From Calonectria ilicicola (taxonomy: Eukaryota > Ascomycota > Sordariomycetes > Hypocreales > Nectriaceae), in contig CP085831.1 in NCBI GenBank assembly GCA_020809705.1, positions 5,022,001 to 5,086,000 on the forward strand: DNA of 64,000 nucleotides, read 5' to 3'. The position numbers and the translations under genes are program-made. The notes below the pieces were generated by a model. It was given only the letters and a program-made list of their open reading frames with translations. It did not search any database and was not told the DNA's origin. Shown here in pieces: positions 1-10,226 of this stretch. Every line of letters begins with the position of its first letter. Position 1 is the stretch's first letter.

Positions 1-1
1 T

Positions 2-859
2 GTGGATCTCGCTGCAGCAAGTGATATTGCTGTTATTGTCGTTGGCAAGGATCACGAGTGGGAGTCTGAGACTAGCGACATGGTTTCTATGACCCTTCCT
101 GGACGCTCAGATGAACTTATCTCTGCCGTTTCCAAGGTCAACTCCAACATCATTGTTGTGAACCAAACTGGTAGCCCAATAACAATGGGATGGAAGGACG
201 AGGTATCCTCCATTGTTCAAGCTTGGTATCAGGGTCAAGAGCAGGGCAACTGCTTGGCTGATGTTTTGCTTGGAGCTACTAATCCCTCCGGAAAACTACC
301 AATTACGTTCCCACGCCGAATCGAGGACACTCCTCCTTTCGAAAATTATCCTGGCGACAATGATATTGTGCACTATGGAGAGGGAATCTACGCTGGATAC
401 CGATTCTATGATCACCGCAAGATAGACCCTCTATTTCCCTTTGGATTTGGCCTTTCTTACACATCATTCGAGTACTCCAACATTCGTCTGAGTGGCAATG
501 TTCTTGCATGTGATGGTAAAGGAGCCAGCCAAATTGAGGTTGAAGTTGATGTTACCAACACTGGGGGTCGAGAGGGCAAAGAAATTGTCCAATTCTATGT
601 TTCACAAGTCACCACTCCGAAACTCACCCGCCCAGTCAAGGAACTAAAGGGATATAGCAAGGTGACCGTGGCACCTGGTCAGACTACCACAGCTCGTGTG
701 GTCCTCGACCGCGTTAGTATATCCTACTGGGATGATAGCGTCCAGAAGTGGGTGATTGACGCAAACGCTGAGTTCAAGGTTATGGCCGCCAAGCATTCAA
801 GAGATGAGGGATTGTCTGCCAAATTTACCTCTGCTGAAAGAGTGGAATGGACTAATTAA
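2..859 (+). CDS. GH3 family beta-glucosidase, C-terminal part (5' truncated by window edge)
   Basis: The last ~285 residues of a glycoside hydrolase family 3 enzyme, which hydrolyses terminal beta-linked sugars from cellobiose-like substrates or glycosides. The frame is already open at base 2, so the TIM-barrel domain with the nucleophile Asp lies outside the window. Visible are the GH3 C-terminal alpha/beta sandwich (IAVIVVGKDHEWESE, LPGRSDELI, VVNQTGSPI, QGNCLADVLLGATNPSGKLP, FPFGFGLSYTSFEYS) and then a fibronectin-III-like domain (VTNTGGREGKEIVQFYV, PVKELKGYSKV, stop TAA at 857). The stretch that usually reads ESEGYDR, around the acid/base Glu, is ESETSDM here, so the Glu is kept but its neighbours are unusual. 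It ends only ~90 bp from the convergent stop of the next gene. The family is clear; the substrate is not. Confidence 0.93.
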   Translation: MDLAAASDIAVIVVGKDHEWESETSDMVSMTLPGRSDELISAVSKVNSNIIVVNQTGSPITMGWKDEVSSIVQAWYQGQEQGNCLADVLLGATNPSGKLPITFPRRIEDTPPFENYPGDNDIVHYGEGIYAGYRFYDHRKIDPLFPFGFGLSYTSFEYSNIRLSGNVLACDGKGASQIEVEVDVTNTGGREGKEIVQFYVSQVTTPKLTRPVKELKGYSKVTVAPGQTTTARVVLDRVSISYWDDSVQKWVIDANAEFKVMAAKHSRDEGLSAKFTSAERVEWTN

Positions 860-947
860 GTCAAGTTATAGAAAGCAGATTGAAGTTGAAAGGAGTTGAT
901 ATAGATCAAGTAAATTTAATTCGAATATCAATACATGTACAAACTTA

Positions 948-3201
948 TCATAACATCATATGTAAAATTTCCAAATCTCGAGTAACTGTCGGGCAAGTAT
1001 GTGTTCCATGGACAGACACGATATCCTTGATTAGATTCGTGACTTGTTCAGCATCAGGTAGCAAAATTTCGCTGGCCTCACTGGCTTGCGATATGAAAGC
1101 GACTTGTATGGCCATGGCAAAAAAGCTAAGACAAATATTAGTAGGGATGATATGTATTGAGTTGAAAATGCAACATGCCTTCGACAAGAATTAATTGGAT
1201 GCAAGAGTAATGGTAGTGGCTCGTGCATTAATCCGCTGTGCCGCACAGAAAGAACCGCACAGTCGATTGCTATCCTGGCACCAATTTTGTCACCTTCTGC
1301 TAAGGAAAGGCTTGGTCTCCTGTGCAGAGCTCGATAGACAAAAGGCCGATGAATGATGGACTTTGCGGAAAAGTACCGAGCAATGAGATGACCTTTTAAC
1401 CTCTCAATAGTATCCCTTGAGTGATATGGACCCAAGTCGTGGTTGGCTTGTGACACAGAGTAGGATGGGAATTGGAGGGTGGCAGGTAGGCATGCCCTCC
1501 ATTCTTCCAACTGCCGATCCAACTCCAATATTACGGACTGGGATGTGTAGAGTAGCTTGTCTGACTCGGATAAAATGGGTGAATCGGTTTGGGCATTGTC
1601 TTCGTCCGGTTCTACAACGGGTGTTAGTGCATAGTTCGTACAAGACAAGGATCACACTCACTTCTATTAAATAAATGGAAATGTATTCGATTGAGGAGCC
1701 TTCTCATTGCAATATGTGCCAAAAAGAAGAACTGATATTCTCGATGGGTATCTTGGCTCGTATCGGGGACAAGGGGCAATGGTACAGTACTGGCGTGGAT
1801 GCCCAATCCGCTGGGCGGGAAATCGAATTCTGCAAGGAGTTGACTACGAAGAACTTAGCATAAATTTAAACGATGAGGGAATTTCCACTCATACCTTTCG
1901 TGAAGATATGCGACCCAATAAAGCTGACACTGATGGGCATCCAAGACCTCTTGGCTGCAAGCAGTCAGCAACATATAAAATAGTCAATGTGTGGGCTTAC
2001 AGTGGCAGCAATATGAGAATAATAGAGCAAGCCCGATGTATCATCTTCCAGCAATCATAGATCCTGAGTTTAGACCCATAAAAGACCCTAGACCACGATT
2101 AGCCTGCACTCTTTGTTCCCATGCTGTCTGATGACGATGCTCACCCTTTCAGGAGCAAGCATTGAACACTTGCCCAATCTGTGCCTTCCACCTCCTCAAA
2201 TGCTCTGCAGGCCATATTAAACAGGCTTAATCCGACCTTTGTCGGATCATCCTCGCAATCAGACTGACCCCACTGCCTATTTCCCATATGATATGCCGCG
2301 ATGGTTCCCAATGAGAGAACCAAGAGAGATATGACGCTGTCAATACCTGATCTAAATTCATCCCTCAAGCCTGCTGGGAAATTGTGAGTATAAAAGTGGG
2401 CTTCATCCACGGCTAAGTAAGGTGGATGGAAGTGAGAGAAATAGAGCTGCGCTAGTTGTCGGAGTTGATGGAGTGATAGATGAGAAAGCCAGTTATCTCC
2501 ACATGCAGAGGATAGGAAGAGTGGTGGCGTGGTGGTCTTTGATAGTCGTTGCTGCTTTATCTCCAGTGCTATGGGATAATTAAGCTCAGCCTTGGTTAGT
2601 TTTATGGCTGAGCATGGCCACAACAACAAACGCTGTGGTGCTGTTGAGTGTCTTTCTGACAAAGCTAGTTCCCCTGGATGCTGAGGAAACTCAAAATTTG
2701 AGGTGGCGAAGTAGTTCTCCATTGGAATAGGTGGACTCGTTACAGGGCGCAAAAAATGAGTTGGCACTGACAGGTTTGTAGCGGATTGACTGAGTGAGGT
2801 TCCATCTCTTTCTGGGTCAAGGGGTTGACTTCCTCTCCCGACAATTATGTCAAGCTTTTGTTCCATTCGAGCCAAAGTGTTTGTCAGCTCAACAACAGAA
2901 AGGCCTCTCCTAAATTGCTTGTCAGTCGATAGGTGAGACAACGAGTGACTGCTATAGCCGTGTGGAAGCTGTACTTGGATGTTACCGTCTCCACATATGA
3001 GCAAGTGAGTTGCAGTCGGGCACAGCGGCCGCAACTTGGTTTGGCCTCATCGCATTTCGTCTTTCGTTGGCGACAGGCATCACAAGCCTGGGGTGCGTTA
3101 AACGATGATAAATTTCATCGGAGACGAGAGAAACATACATTGAGGGCCTGTCGTCGTCCAGCAGGGCTGTTGGAATTAGTACGACTGTGTTCGAGCTCCA
3201 T
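948..3201 (-). CDS. Zn2Cys6 transcription factor with fungal-specific TF domain
   Basis: Nuclear DNA-binding regulator, rebuilt as eight exons: 3139-3201, 2975-3087, 2145-2909, 2001-2063, 1895-1954, 1662-1843, 1179-1611, 948-1125. They sum to 1857 nt (618 aa). Exon 2 encodes the binuclear zinc cluster, CDACRQRKTKC followed by DEAKPSCGRCARLQLTC, with all six Cys. A short leucine-rich linker (VVELTNTLARMEQKLDII) follows and may dimerise. The middle and C-terminal exons show the fungal_trans pattern (QLYFSHFHPPYLAVDE, ASVQCLLLKGIYDCWKM, ATLQFPSYSV, LLHPINSCRSFFAMA). The last intron (1126-1178) appears to be GC-AG, because only donor GC at 1178 with acceptor AG at 1126 restores the frame to the INSCRSFF motif. 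The target pathway is unknown; the neighbours are a GH3 glucosidase and a phospholipase C. Confidence 0.85.
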
Positions 3202-3360
3202 TCTTAGTTCCAAGTTCACACTGAGCTTGTAATACAGGGATGAGAAAATGCACCAAGATTGAGGGTCACGTGCGACTAGAAAGCACGTGATCTAAATCGG
3301 TTTGCTCGAGCTCTTCCCCGATTTCTAATTTGGGGTGCGTTATTATCATTTGTATTAACG

Positions 3361-6300
3361 TTACGATGTGATAGACTTTTCTATTTTACAAAATAAATGA
3401 CCGGAAGGTTCATTATCTGAATTAGACAGAGGCAAAAGTCGGTACCCTGTTTTCAGATTGTCGAGTTTCGCGATCTGAGAAAGGACAGCTTCAGTTGTAC
3501 GGGAGCGATGGCCGTTGGAGGATTTCCCGATAGACCAACGAACAAATGCAAGGCTTGGAAACCGTGTTTTAATTGAGAATGTCAGGTTTTGGCCGAAAAA
3601 GACGTCTTGTGCATCCGTAAGAGTCGTCTTCTTTGGCGTTCTTATGCTGCCTCTTGACACATCATCTGTGCGAGTAGCTTGCTTTGATGACTCCCCATCA
3701 GTGAGTAATATTTCGAATTCAACAGATGAAAGCTCGTTTATGGTCTTTGTATATTTATATGCCCAACTTAGTCCTCTTGTCATTATTACCGTGACCGAAA
3801 AGGTGATTGACCTTTCCTTAATTGATGTGGTGTTAGGATCCTGACGGAGTACGTCTGGCTTGAGGACATAACCAGAAGCGTCAGTCCCGTGAGAAAACAT
3901 GGCTCTGTGAAGTAGCATGTTGTTATCTTTAGTTTGGTAGTTCATTGCTACCATCTGAGCTCCATATCGCCAACATTGAAGGGGATTAAAATTGGACGAG
4001 TCAACTCGAGTTGGATTCGGATACACACGCATAATATGCTGCTTATTTAGTGTATCCAAAGAGTTCTCATCCGTTTGGACTCTAGTTTGTTGTTTGAAAT
4101 TCGATTCTGAAAGGGAGTAGATGTACCCCCTTTCTGTAACGGTCCATTCAGCGGTCTTGAACTTTTCCCCAGGGCCGTAAACAGCCAAGTCCGCCAAGGC
4201 TTGGGTTGAATTTGAGTTTATTTCATTTTCTTTAGATTCATAGCTGCTTGCTACAGCATCCTGATAAATCTTTGTCTTGATTAAGACCCTTCTGCGTAGT
4301 TGAGAAGGGGAAGGCAGCCGATTGGAAACTTTGTCCAACGGCTCCGTGACCAGACTGCGGCCAAATATTTTCTTCATAATTTGAACCATAATCTGTTGTT
4401 GAGATTCGCTGCAGTGAACCTCTAACGAGATCCATAGAGGAAACTCAGATTTGTCAAAGGCGTGCTTGTGGATTACCTTTATGACATCTTCAAAGCGAAC
4501 TGATGCTGTTAGGGCATAGCCGTGCTTAACTATTGGTTGTCCGTGACGCCCATCCCAACAATCAATTTCGATACAGCGACATCCATCTGCGAGGGCCGAG
4601 ATGTAACCGTGAAGATCTGATCTAGCAACTACTTGTCTTCCTAGTAGATATGTGTTATGAGAGCTGGAAATGTAGTATTCATTGATTGGGGCATCCAATT
4701 CATATGTCTTCGGCTCCTGTACAACGCCGATGTTCGAAGGCGAAAGCAATGAATCAACTAGTGTACTGATTGAGATGGAAAAGCCTTCCTCGACGTTTCC
4801 ATTCTGGATTGCAACCGAGTTGGAGGCACTGAGTCCTAAACTGGCGAGAAGTGGCGACGACTGGATTTCTTGATCTTCTCCTTGAACTTGTTGAATAAAA
4901 GAGAATAATTTTTCCAGACCGATACTATCACATTGTTCTTCGATAATATGGTGTTCCAGATACGAGATAAGGCGTACTACCTCCTGATGTTGCGACCCAT
5001 CTAGGTCCCGTGTGGATGAAGTGATAGACGAGGGTTTGCTGGAATATTGATAATTAGTTACTGGAAGTTGCTCCAGTATCAGGCTAACGAGTTCCCATGT
5101 GATAGGGACCAGGAAAATAAAAACAAGAGTGAAAATGTGCAAACTTAACACAATGTATCCAAATAGCATCTTGGATGTGTGAGTGGTGATGCCTGAAAGG
5201 AACCCAGCATGTAGAGACATGATGACAAGCCGGAGTCCAGAAATAATTCCAGGAAACCAAGAAGATGAAAATACGCTGGCCCAGCAGGTGAAGAATAGAA
5301 ATTGCAATCCCTCACAACCCACAAGGATGGCAAATTGGGCGCGACTATGCGCTTGTAGACCTCCAATTATAAACGCTCGACTCACAGATAAACCTAAAAG
5401 AACCCAGACAGGCCAACTTCTCATATGATACAGTCGAGTTCGCAGATTTGCTTTTTCAACTGTTGGTACGATAAAGTATCCAATATCGCGTCCGCCCGCT
5501 CGTGATAGAAACCACCACAAACCTAGTGTTAGCAATGCTAGAACAATTGTGGCCACGATTGATGTTCGAGGATGAATCATCGCATCGACAAGAAGATAGG
5601 TCGACCAAGTTGTAAGTGGAAGAAGAAAGTAGCTGAAGAACAACCTCATCACGTTCCATAATCGATCCTTTGTTTGTTGTAGGAAGCCGTGAAGAGCGAA
5701 TTGAGACTTGCCATTGCCAGCGGCTGAGGGTTTGCTGTGATCTGACAAGGCATGGCCACTTATTATGACAAAGACGGAAAACAGAATGAAGAGAAGAAGC
5801 GAAAGTGACAAAGTATTGATCCATGTCTCTGCTTTTGGTGGAGAAGCCGTCATTTGCGTAATAAGCTCCAACCCAGGTGCGCCAGTGATGGTTCCGTTGG
5901 TCTCATAAATTCCATCTTTGGTGCCAGAATATATGGAATGAGTTATCACTGGGCCTGATGGTAGCATTAACATAGACCATCCGCAAAGACTGATAACGGG
6001 CTGCAGGAATCCTGGATACTGCAAGTTGAGGGCACCAGAGAAAAAGATGAATTGAATGTAGGCCAATAAATCTGCAATTCTGGTGACAGAATGCCGACAT
6101 TGACGCTGGGTGCTGGCAAGCTGCTGATTTATCTCTTGTCGTTCCTTTTGAAGTGATATGAATGCCATGACAAGAGCAAGGCAGAGGATCACAATCGGGG
6201 TTAATAACCCACAAAGCTGTGCCCAGTACCCAATTTGCGGCGTTAGAGTGGCCGTTACACAGCTGAAAGAGGTACCATTTGGCATCCGCAAATCTAGCCG

Positions 6301-6708
6301 CGTATGTATCGTATCGAGAGATGATAACTGATCTAGGGTGGAGCCGATCTCGAATTTCCACAACGGGTAGAAAGTATGGCGATTGATGCAAGATGCGTTC
6401 ATTATCCGCCCCGGGTAACACTGTTTGCCGCCAACATTCGTCACTGTTATTTCGGCGGAAATACTTTGAACTATGCTGTCGTCGCAATTATCGGACGCAA
6501 AGTAGCCGCCCGTGATGGTGAGGTTCAAATCTGCGTTGTTTCTTGTCGGGCGGATGGAGGCGCCCAGACTCTCTGGGATCATTGAGACGACCACCTCGGG
6601 AGCGGTGCTGTTGGTTTGTTCGACATGGTGGCAGGTCTGAAACTGAACATATGCCGCGTTGCAAGTGGATGCCAAGATGGTACCAAGTAAAATGTCTTTA
6701 AAAATCAT
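3361..6708 (-). CDS. Multi-pass TRP/ML-like membrane protein fused to PI-specific phospholipase C
   Basis: An intronless reading frame of 1115 aa from the ATG at 6708. An in-frame ATG at 6813 adds 35 residues, but the 6708 start directly exposes a signal peptide (MIFKDILLGTILASTCNA), so it is preferred. Residues ~20-190 are a Cys-containing, N-glycosylatable luminal region resembling the ML-like domain of fungal TRP/flavin-carrier proteins. About eight to nine hydrophobic segments follow (for example LCGLLTPIVILCLALVMAFI and YIVLSLHIFTLVFIFLVPI). The C-terminal half is a eukaryotic PI-PLC. The X box has EYYISSSHNTYL, CRCIEIDCWDG, KHGYALT and SLEVHCSE, so the catalytic His pair and the metal ligands are kept. 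The Y box has MRVYPNPTRVDSSNFNP, GAQMVAMNYQT and GYVLKPDVLR. A C2-like tail closes the protein. Expected role: hydrolysis of phosphoinositides to DAG and inositol phosphates at a membrane. The domain calls are firm; the topology of the N-terminal half is inferred. Confidence 0.85.
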   Translation of the reverse strand: MIFKDILLGTILASTCNAAYVQFQTCHHVEQTNSTAPEVVVSMIPESLGASIRPTRNNADLNLTITGGYFASDNCDDSIVQSISAEITVTNVGGKQCYPGRIMNASCINRHTFYPLWKFEIGSTLDQLSSLDTIHTRLDLRMPNGTSFSCVTATLTPQIGYWAQLCGLLTPIVILCLALVMAFISLQKERQEINQQLASTQRQCRHSVTRIADLLAYIQFIFFSGALNLQYPGFLQPVISLCGWSMLMLPSGPVITHSIYSGTKDGIYETNGTITGAPGLELITQMTASPPKAETWINTLSLSLLLFILFSVFVIISGHALSDHSKPSAAGNGKSQFALHGFLQQTKDRLWNVMRLFFSYFLLPLTTWSTYLLVDAMIHPRTSIVATIVLALLTLGLWWFLSRAGGRDIGYFIVPTVEKANLRTRLYHMRSWPVWVLLGLSVSRAFIIGGLQAHSRAQFAILVGCEGLQFLFFTCWASVFSSSWFPGIISGLRLVIMSLHAGFLSGITTHTSKMLFGYIVLSLHIFTLVFIFLVPITWELVSLILEQLPVTNYQYSSKPSSITSSTRDLDGSQHQEVVRLISYLEHHIIEEQCDSIGLEKLFSFIQQVQGEDQEIQSSPLLASLGLSASNSVAIQNGNVEEGFSISISTLVDSLLSPSNIGVVQEPKTYELDAPINEYYISSSHNTYLLGRQVVARSDLHGYISALADGCRCIEIDCWDGRHGQPIVKHGYALTASVRFEDVIKVIHKHAFDKSEFPLWISLEVHCSESQQQIMVQIMKKIFGRSLVTEPLDKVSNRLPSPSQLRRRVLIKTKIYQDAVASSYESKENEINSNSTQALADLAVYGPGEKFKTAEWTVTERGYIYSLSESNFKQQTRVQTDENSLDTLNKQHIMRVYPNPTRVDSSNFNPLQCWRYGAQMVAMNYQTKDNNMLLHRAMFSHGTDASGYVLKPDVLRQDPNTTSIKERSITFSVTVIMTRGLSWAYKYTKTINELSSVEFEILLTDGESSKQATRTDDVSRGSIRTPKKTTLTDAQDVFFGQNLTFSIKTRFPSLAFVRWSIGKSSNGHRSRTTEAVLSQIAKLDNLKTGYRLLPLSNSDNEPSGHLFCKIEKSITS

Positions 6709-7762
6709 GATAAATGCAATCACCCGTTGAATGTTGGGAGATTGAATTGGATCAGGACTTGGAACGCCGATCAGGTCCCAGGAAAAATCCAATTGAGGTA
6801 ACCAGAGTTCCATCCCAAATTAGGCATAGGATCAAAACTCTCAAATAGCAAATGGCGCCAAAGACCGGGCCAAGACCTCGTATTCGAACAATACGGAGTC
6901 AGTTTCTTGTGGGGCGATTTGCCGGTCGTCAGTGGGACTAGGTGACTGAGTTGGAAGAAATGTATTTTTAATTGGCTTCCAAAAGCAAGATAACCTTTCA
7001 TTTATCAAGTATAACTACAATTCAATTGCCACTATAGTTAATGTCGAAAAAATCGGCCTTTCCAAACATTTCCATCGCCATGTGCACACACTTGTCATAT
7101 TGCTGTCGAAGTGTCATCCTTGTGGTTGATGGTCCGAGCTCCCGATGCTATGGTTTCATCTAAATATAGACTTCTTCGAAGAGACCAATCAAACCCAATG
7201 ATAGCCTCCGGATTCATGGGGCAGATCGAGCCATGACAGAAAAACGAGAATGTTTCCGACTTGCCGTCCAAGTGCGAGAAGCATTGGGTCTTGGTGGGCT
7301 TTAATGAGAGAAAGGGCTGACTAAACATCTTGGGTCCAAGTACTGAAAAATCTCCAAGTTATTGATTGATATCACAAAGACTTCTTGTTTACGATCGATG
7401 GTTCACCAATACACTCTCAGTGGTGGGGAGAGTGATTAGTATTATAACTCTAGCTATTCAGCCAACCACACATATGAACTAGTTCAGCAAAGAAAAATTA
7501 GGTAAATTCTGTTTTATATAAAGCTCGGCCAACAGTATTAAGGCTGGGAGCTTTTCTACCATCAACTTGGGATTATGGTGAAAAGGAGAGTCCATGTTCA
7601 ATTTCCACTTGACTCAACCCGGCTTGCCTAATTCACTACAGCCACTCCACACTAGCCTCTTCGCTCAAAATCGGGATGAAGTCGATCAGATAATCTTACT
7701 AATAGCTAGATTATATTATTAGAGTATATATAATCCCTTGCTCTTATCTTCACTGCCCCTGA
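6709..7762. other. Intergenic region between the PLC gene and the CorA-like gene
   Basis: About 1 kb with only short reading frames (for example 7095-7328 on the minus strand) that show no family motif or splice context. It should hold the promoter of the phospholipase C gene on its left side. The part around 7685-7740 is a short AT-rich tract. I see no RNA gene or mobile element here. Confidence 0.5.
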
Positions 7763-8688
7763 TTATACAACCTCGGTTGATTCATTTGACCCCTTCACCT
7801 TGTCCCAATAGGTTCTTAATTTAGAGGGTACCGAGTATAGTTTGGCACGGCATAGGTATACAATAAACACAACAACAGTAAACGACACCACGGTGTACAC
7901 ATACGGCCAAAACAAAAGTGAAAGCTCATATGAGCCATGGTCTGGGGGGTAGAGTATACCGCTAGCAAACACTCCCTAAGATATTGGTATTAGATGTTTA
8001 TTCAATAGGTTAATTGTCCGCTAATAGCGAAATGACCTACAGAAATAAAGGTTGCTGGTAGAAATATCATGGTGAGTGTTGTTATTGTTTTCATTGAAGA
8101 GCTGTCCTTCGACATCTTGCGAGCCATTTCAATGTTGTTGTCGCTATCAAGTTGCGTCACAGTATTGAAAACCTAACTTTCGGTCAGCAATGGCGGGCAT
8201 TGAAGGTAGTACGACGTACGAAGTTCATTGCTGTATCCTTTCGAGCTTTGTAATTAATAAGCCAATTTTTTTGACTTTGCCAGGAATTTGATATATACTG
8301 CATCGATTCTTCAATTTGGCGAACAGGCACTGCGAGATTTGGAAATTCTTTCTGTTTTCCAAATGCTAGAATCATTGCACTTGTAAGCCTGATCGACATT
8401 TCGACATTTCCCATGCCAGAATCTACGGTCTGAGATATTCCATGGAGATTGTGGGTAATGGTCTGTAGCAGCTTCCTATTCTTATCAGAGGCGGGAGCTT
8501 CATGGTCATAGTTGTTCACAAGCTTAAGCTATTTAATGTCAGAATATATTTGCGCTAGAGGAGTGAGAAATTCGACAGACCTGATTCATAAGGTCGCCTC
8601 GAACCTGGCCGACATATTCTTTGGACTGCTCTAGTGAAGCACCGAGAAGTAGAGAATGAATATAGAAGGGGTTCTCAGCCGCGTATCT
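7763..8688 (-). CDS. CorA-like membrane protein (C-terminal exons resolved)
   Basis: Four exons can be joined in frame: 8581-8688, 8221-8522, 8041-8172 and 7763-7975. They encode ~250 residues typical of the fungal CorA-like/Mg2+-transporter-like family. The order is a helical region (YAAENPFYIHSLLLGASLEQ), then VFNTVTQLDSDNNIEMAR, the signature DSSSMKTITTLTMIFLPATF leading into the first membrane helix (FISGVFASGILY), and a second helix (FWPYVYTVVSFTVVVFIVYL) before a short charged tail. The canonical GMN motif of true CorA channels is absent, as is usual for these fungal paralogues, so transport cannot be assumed. The 5' exons upstream of 8688 were not resolved, so the protein start is missing from this model. 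Confidence 0.72.
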
Positions 8689-9363
8689 CTGAATGCTTCA
8701 GGTAGACAGTTGTGGTACGAGTCCTTCCTTGTATCCAAGGCACTGCCGAAGAGAATGGATACAACTATCGTTCTCATTTGCAGATATGATGTAGAAAGTA
8801 AGTTTGCGTCGCTGCAAATGTTGCATATAAACGGAGCAGGGTGACTGAGGGCCTCCGCTGTCGTCCCATCGCTTTTTCATTAGCCATCGCGCGTGCTGAC
8901 ATCCAAATTCTGCACTTGTTAGTCTGAAAACTACGCCAATGGAAAAGATTAAACCAACCATAGCCAGCTTCTGCACCCGAATGCTCACTTCTATCTCTAG
9001 AGACTGCCGACCACATCCCGATATGGTGCAGATCGAGTCCAGTTGGCGGATAGCACCGGAAATCAATATGACGAAGTTCAGGATCAGAAATGACGGGGAC
9101 ATGGAAGATGTTAAAAATTTTAAAGATCCCTACCTCGGATAAAGTTCCTCTGTCGCTTAGGTCCCTCAGGCAGAGCTATTGACCCAGACATCTGGGTGAA
9201 CAAGGTAAATGCTGTCGTCAATAACTCCTGCAGCTTATTCAAATTTCTTCTAATAGATGAGTCGTTGGCAAAACCTTGTGATCAACAGAAAGACACGGCT
9301 GAGTTTCACAACAGAATCTATATCTCCCAAGAGAACTTCACGAGCCAGGCAGCCTTCTTCCAT
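8689..9363 (-). other. Probable unresolved 5' exons of the CorA-like gene
   Basis: On the minus strand the region holds coding-looking segments in two competing frames. One contains FHVPVISDPELRHIDFRCYP and GYGWFNLFHWRSF (about 9110-8776). The other contains SVYMQHLQRRKLTFYIISAN (about 8840-8760). A further segment at 9265-9145 reads NLNKLQELLTTAFTLFTQM and ends at a plausible GTAGGG donor. An ATG at 9363 opens MEEGCLAREVLLGDI. I could not join these into one model that reads into the exon at 8688. Either there are several small introns here or the 5' part has decayed. Confidence 0.35.
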
Positions 9364-10226
9364 GGGAGCTATCAGGCAATATTCGGGCGGGAAAATAACT
9401 GGAGATCTGCTAGCAATACTTTCTCAGGTATGCCAGACGACAGTTTATAAATGCCCAAGATAGCCTAGCGAATAGCGTACTGACATGGGGGTGGGCAACT
9501 TGCACCTCTATTTTTCTACGCCAGCACATCGTTTTTATGAAACTATCTCATGATCTCAGATACAGGCGATAGTTCATGCATGTAAAGGTTCGATTGATGA
9601 CTCCGTATATATAACGTCTCAAGGTCATTTAAAGCTCAAATTTTAGATAGGTCTCCCATGAGGTGTTACATTAACGGGGACTCGGATCCCTCTTGCTTTT
9701 GAAACAACCTGATCGCCTTGGAATCAAAAATACTTCCAACATCGATCCTTCAATGTGACCCATCGTTGACTAGTTCAAGATACAAGACGTCATAGACCTT
9801 CGGCGTGATGACAAAGTACGAAGGACGAGCCGAGAAATTAGGATTTTTGTGGACGACGGAAATACACCATGTCTAATTGCAACATGACATGCTACAACGC
9901 TTGCCACATGTAAGGATATGGTAAGGTCTTAATCAGTCATCTCATAGCCAACGCCACGGCTTGTTACATAATCCTGGTTCAAATACCGGGTAGTTCGGTC
10001 GGGCCATAATAGACATTTAAAATATGCATAATATATTGCAACTATTTATTCGATGATGCTTATCCAATAATACATTTTTATAGAACTGTTGCTTTAATAA
10101 CAACTTTAGAAAGTAATGTTCCTAGGCTGTCTATTTAAAGACTTTTGCAATCCCCATCGCCACCTAAGACCTTTAGTTTACCCGAGGCGGGATAAGGCAC
10201 AAGGCTCGTGTGACAATGGTTGGCAG
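9364..10226. other. Intergenic region, nothing identified
   Basis: No convincing reading frame on either strand. It is moderately AT-rich with scattered short runs. The stretch 10020-10110 is the 3' flank of the next minus-strand gene and may contain its polyadenylation signals (several ATAATA/AATACA-like runs). No RNA gene was seen. Confidence 0.4.
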
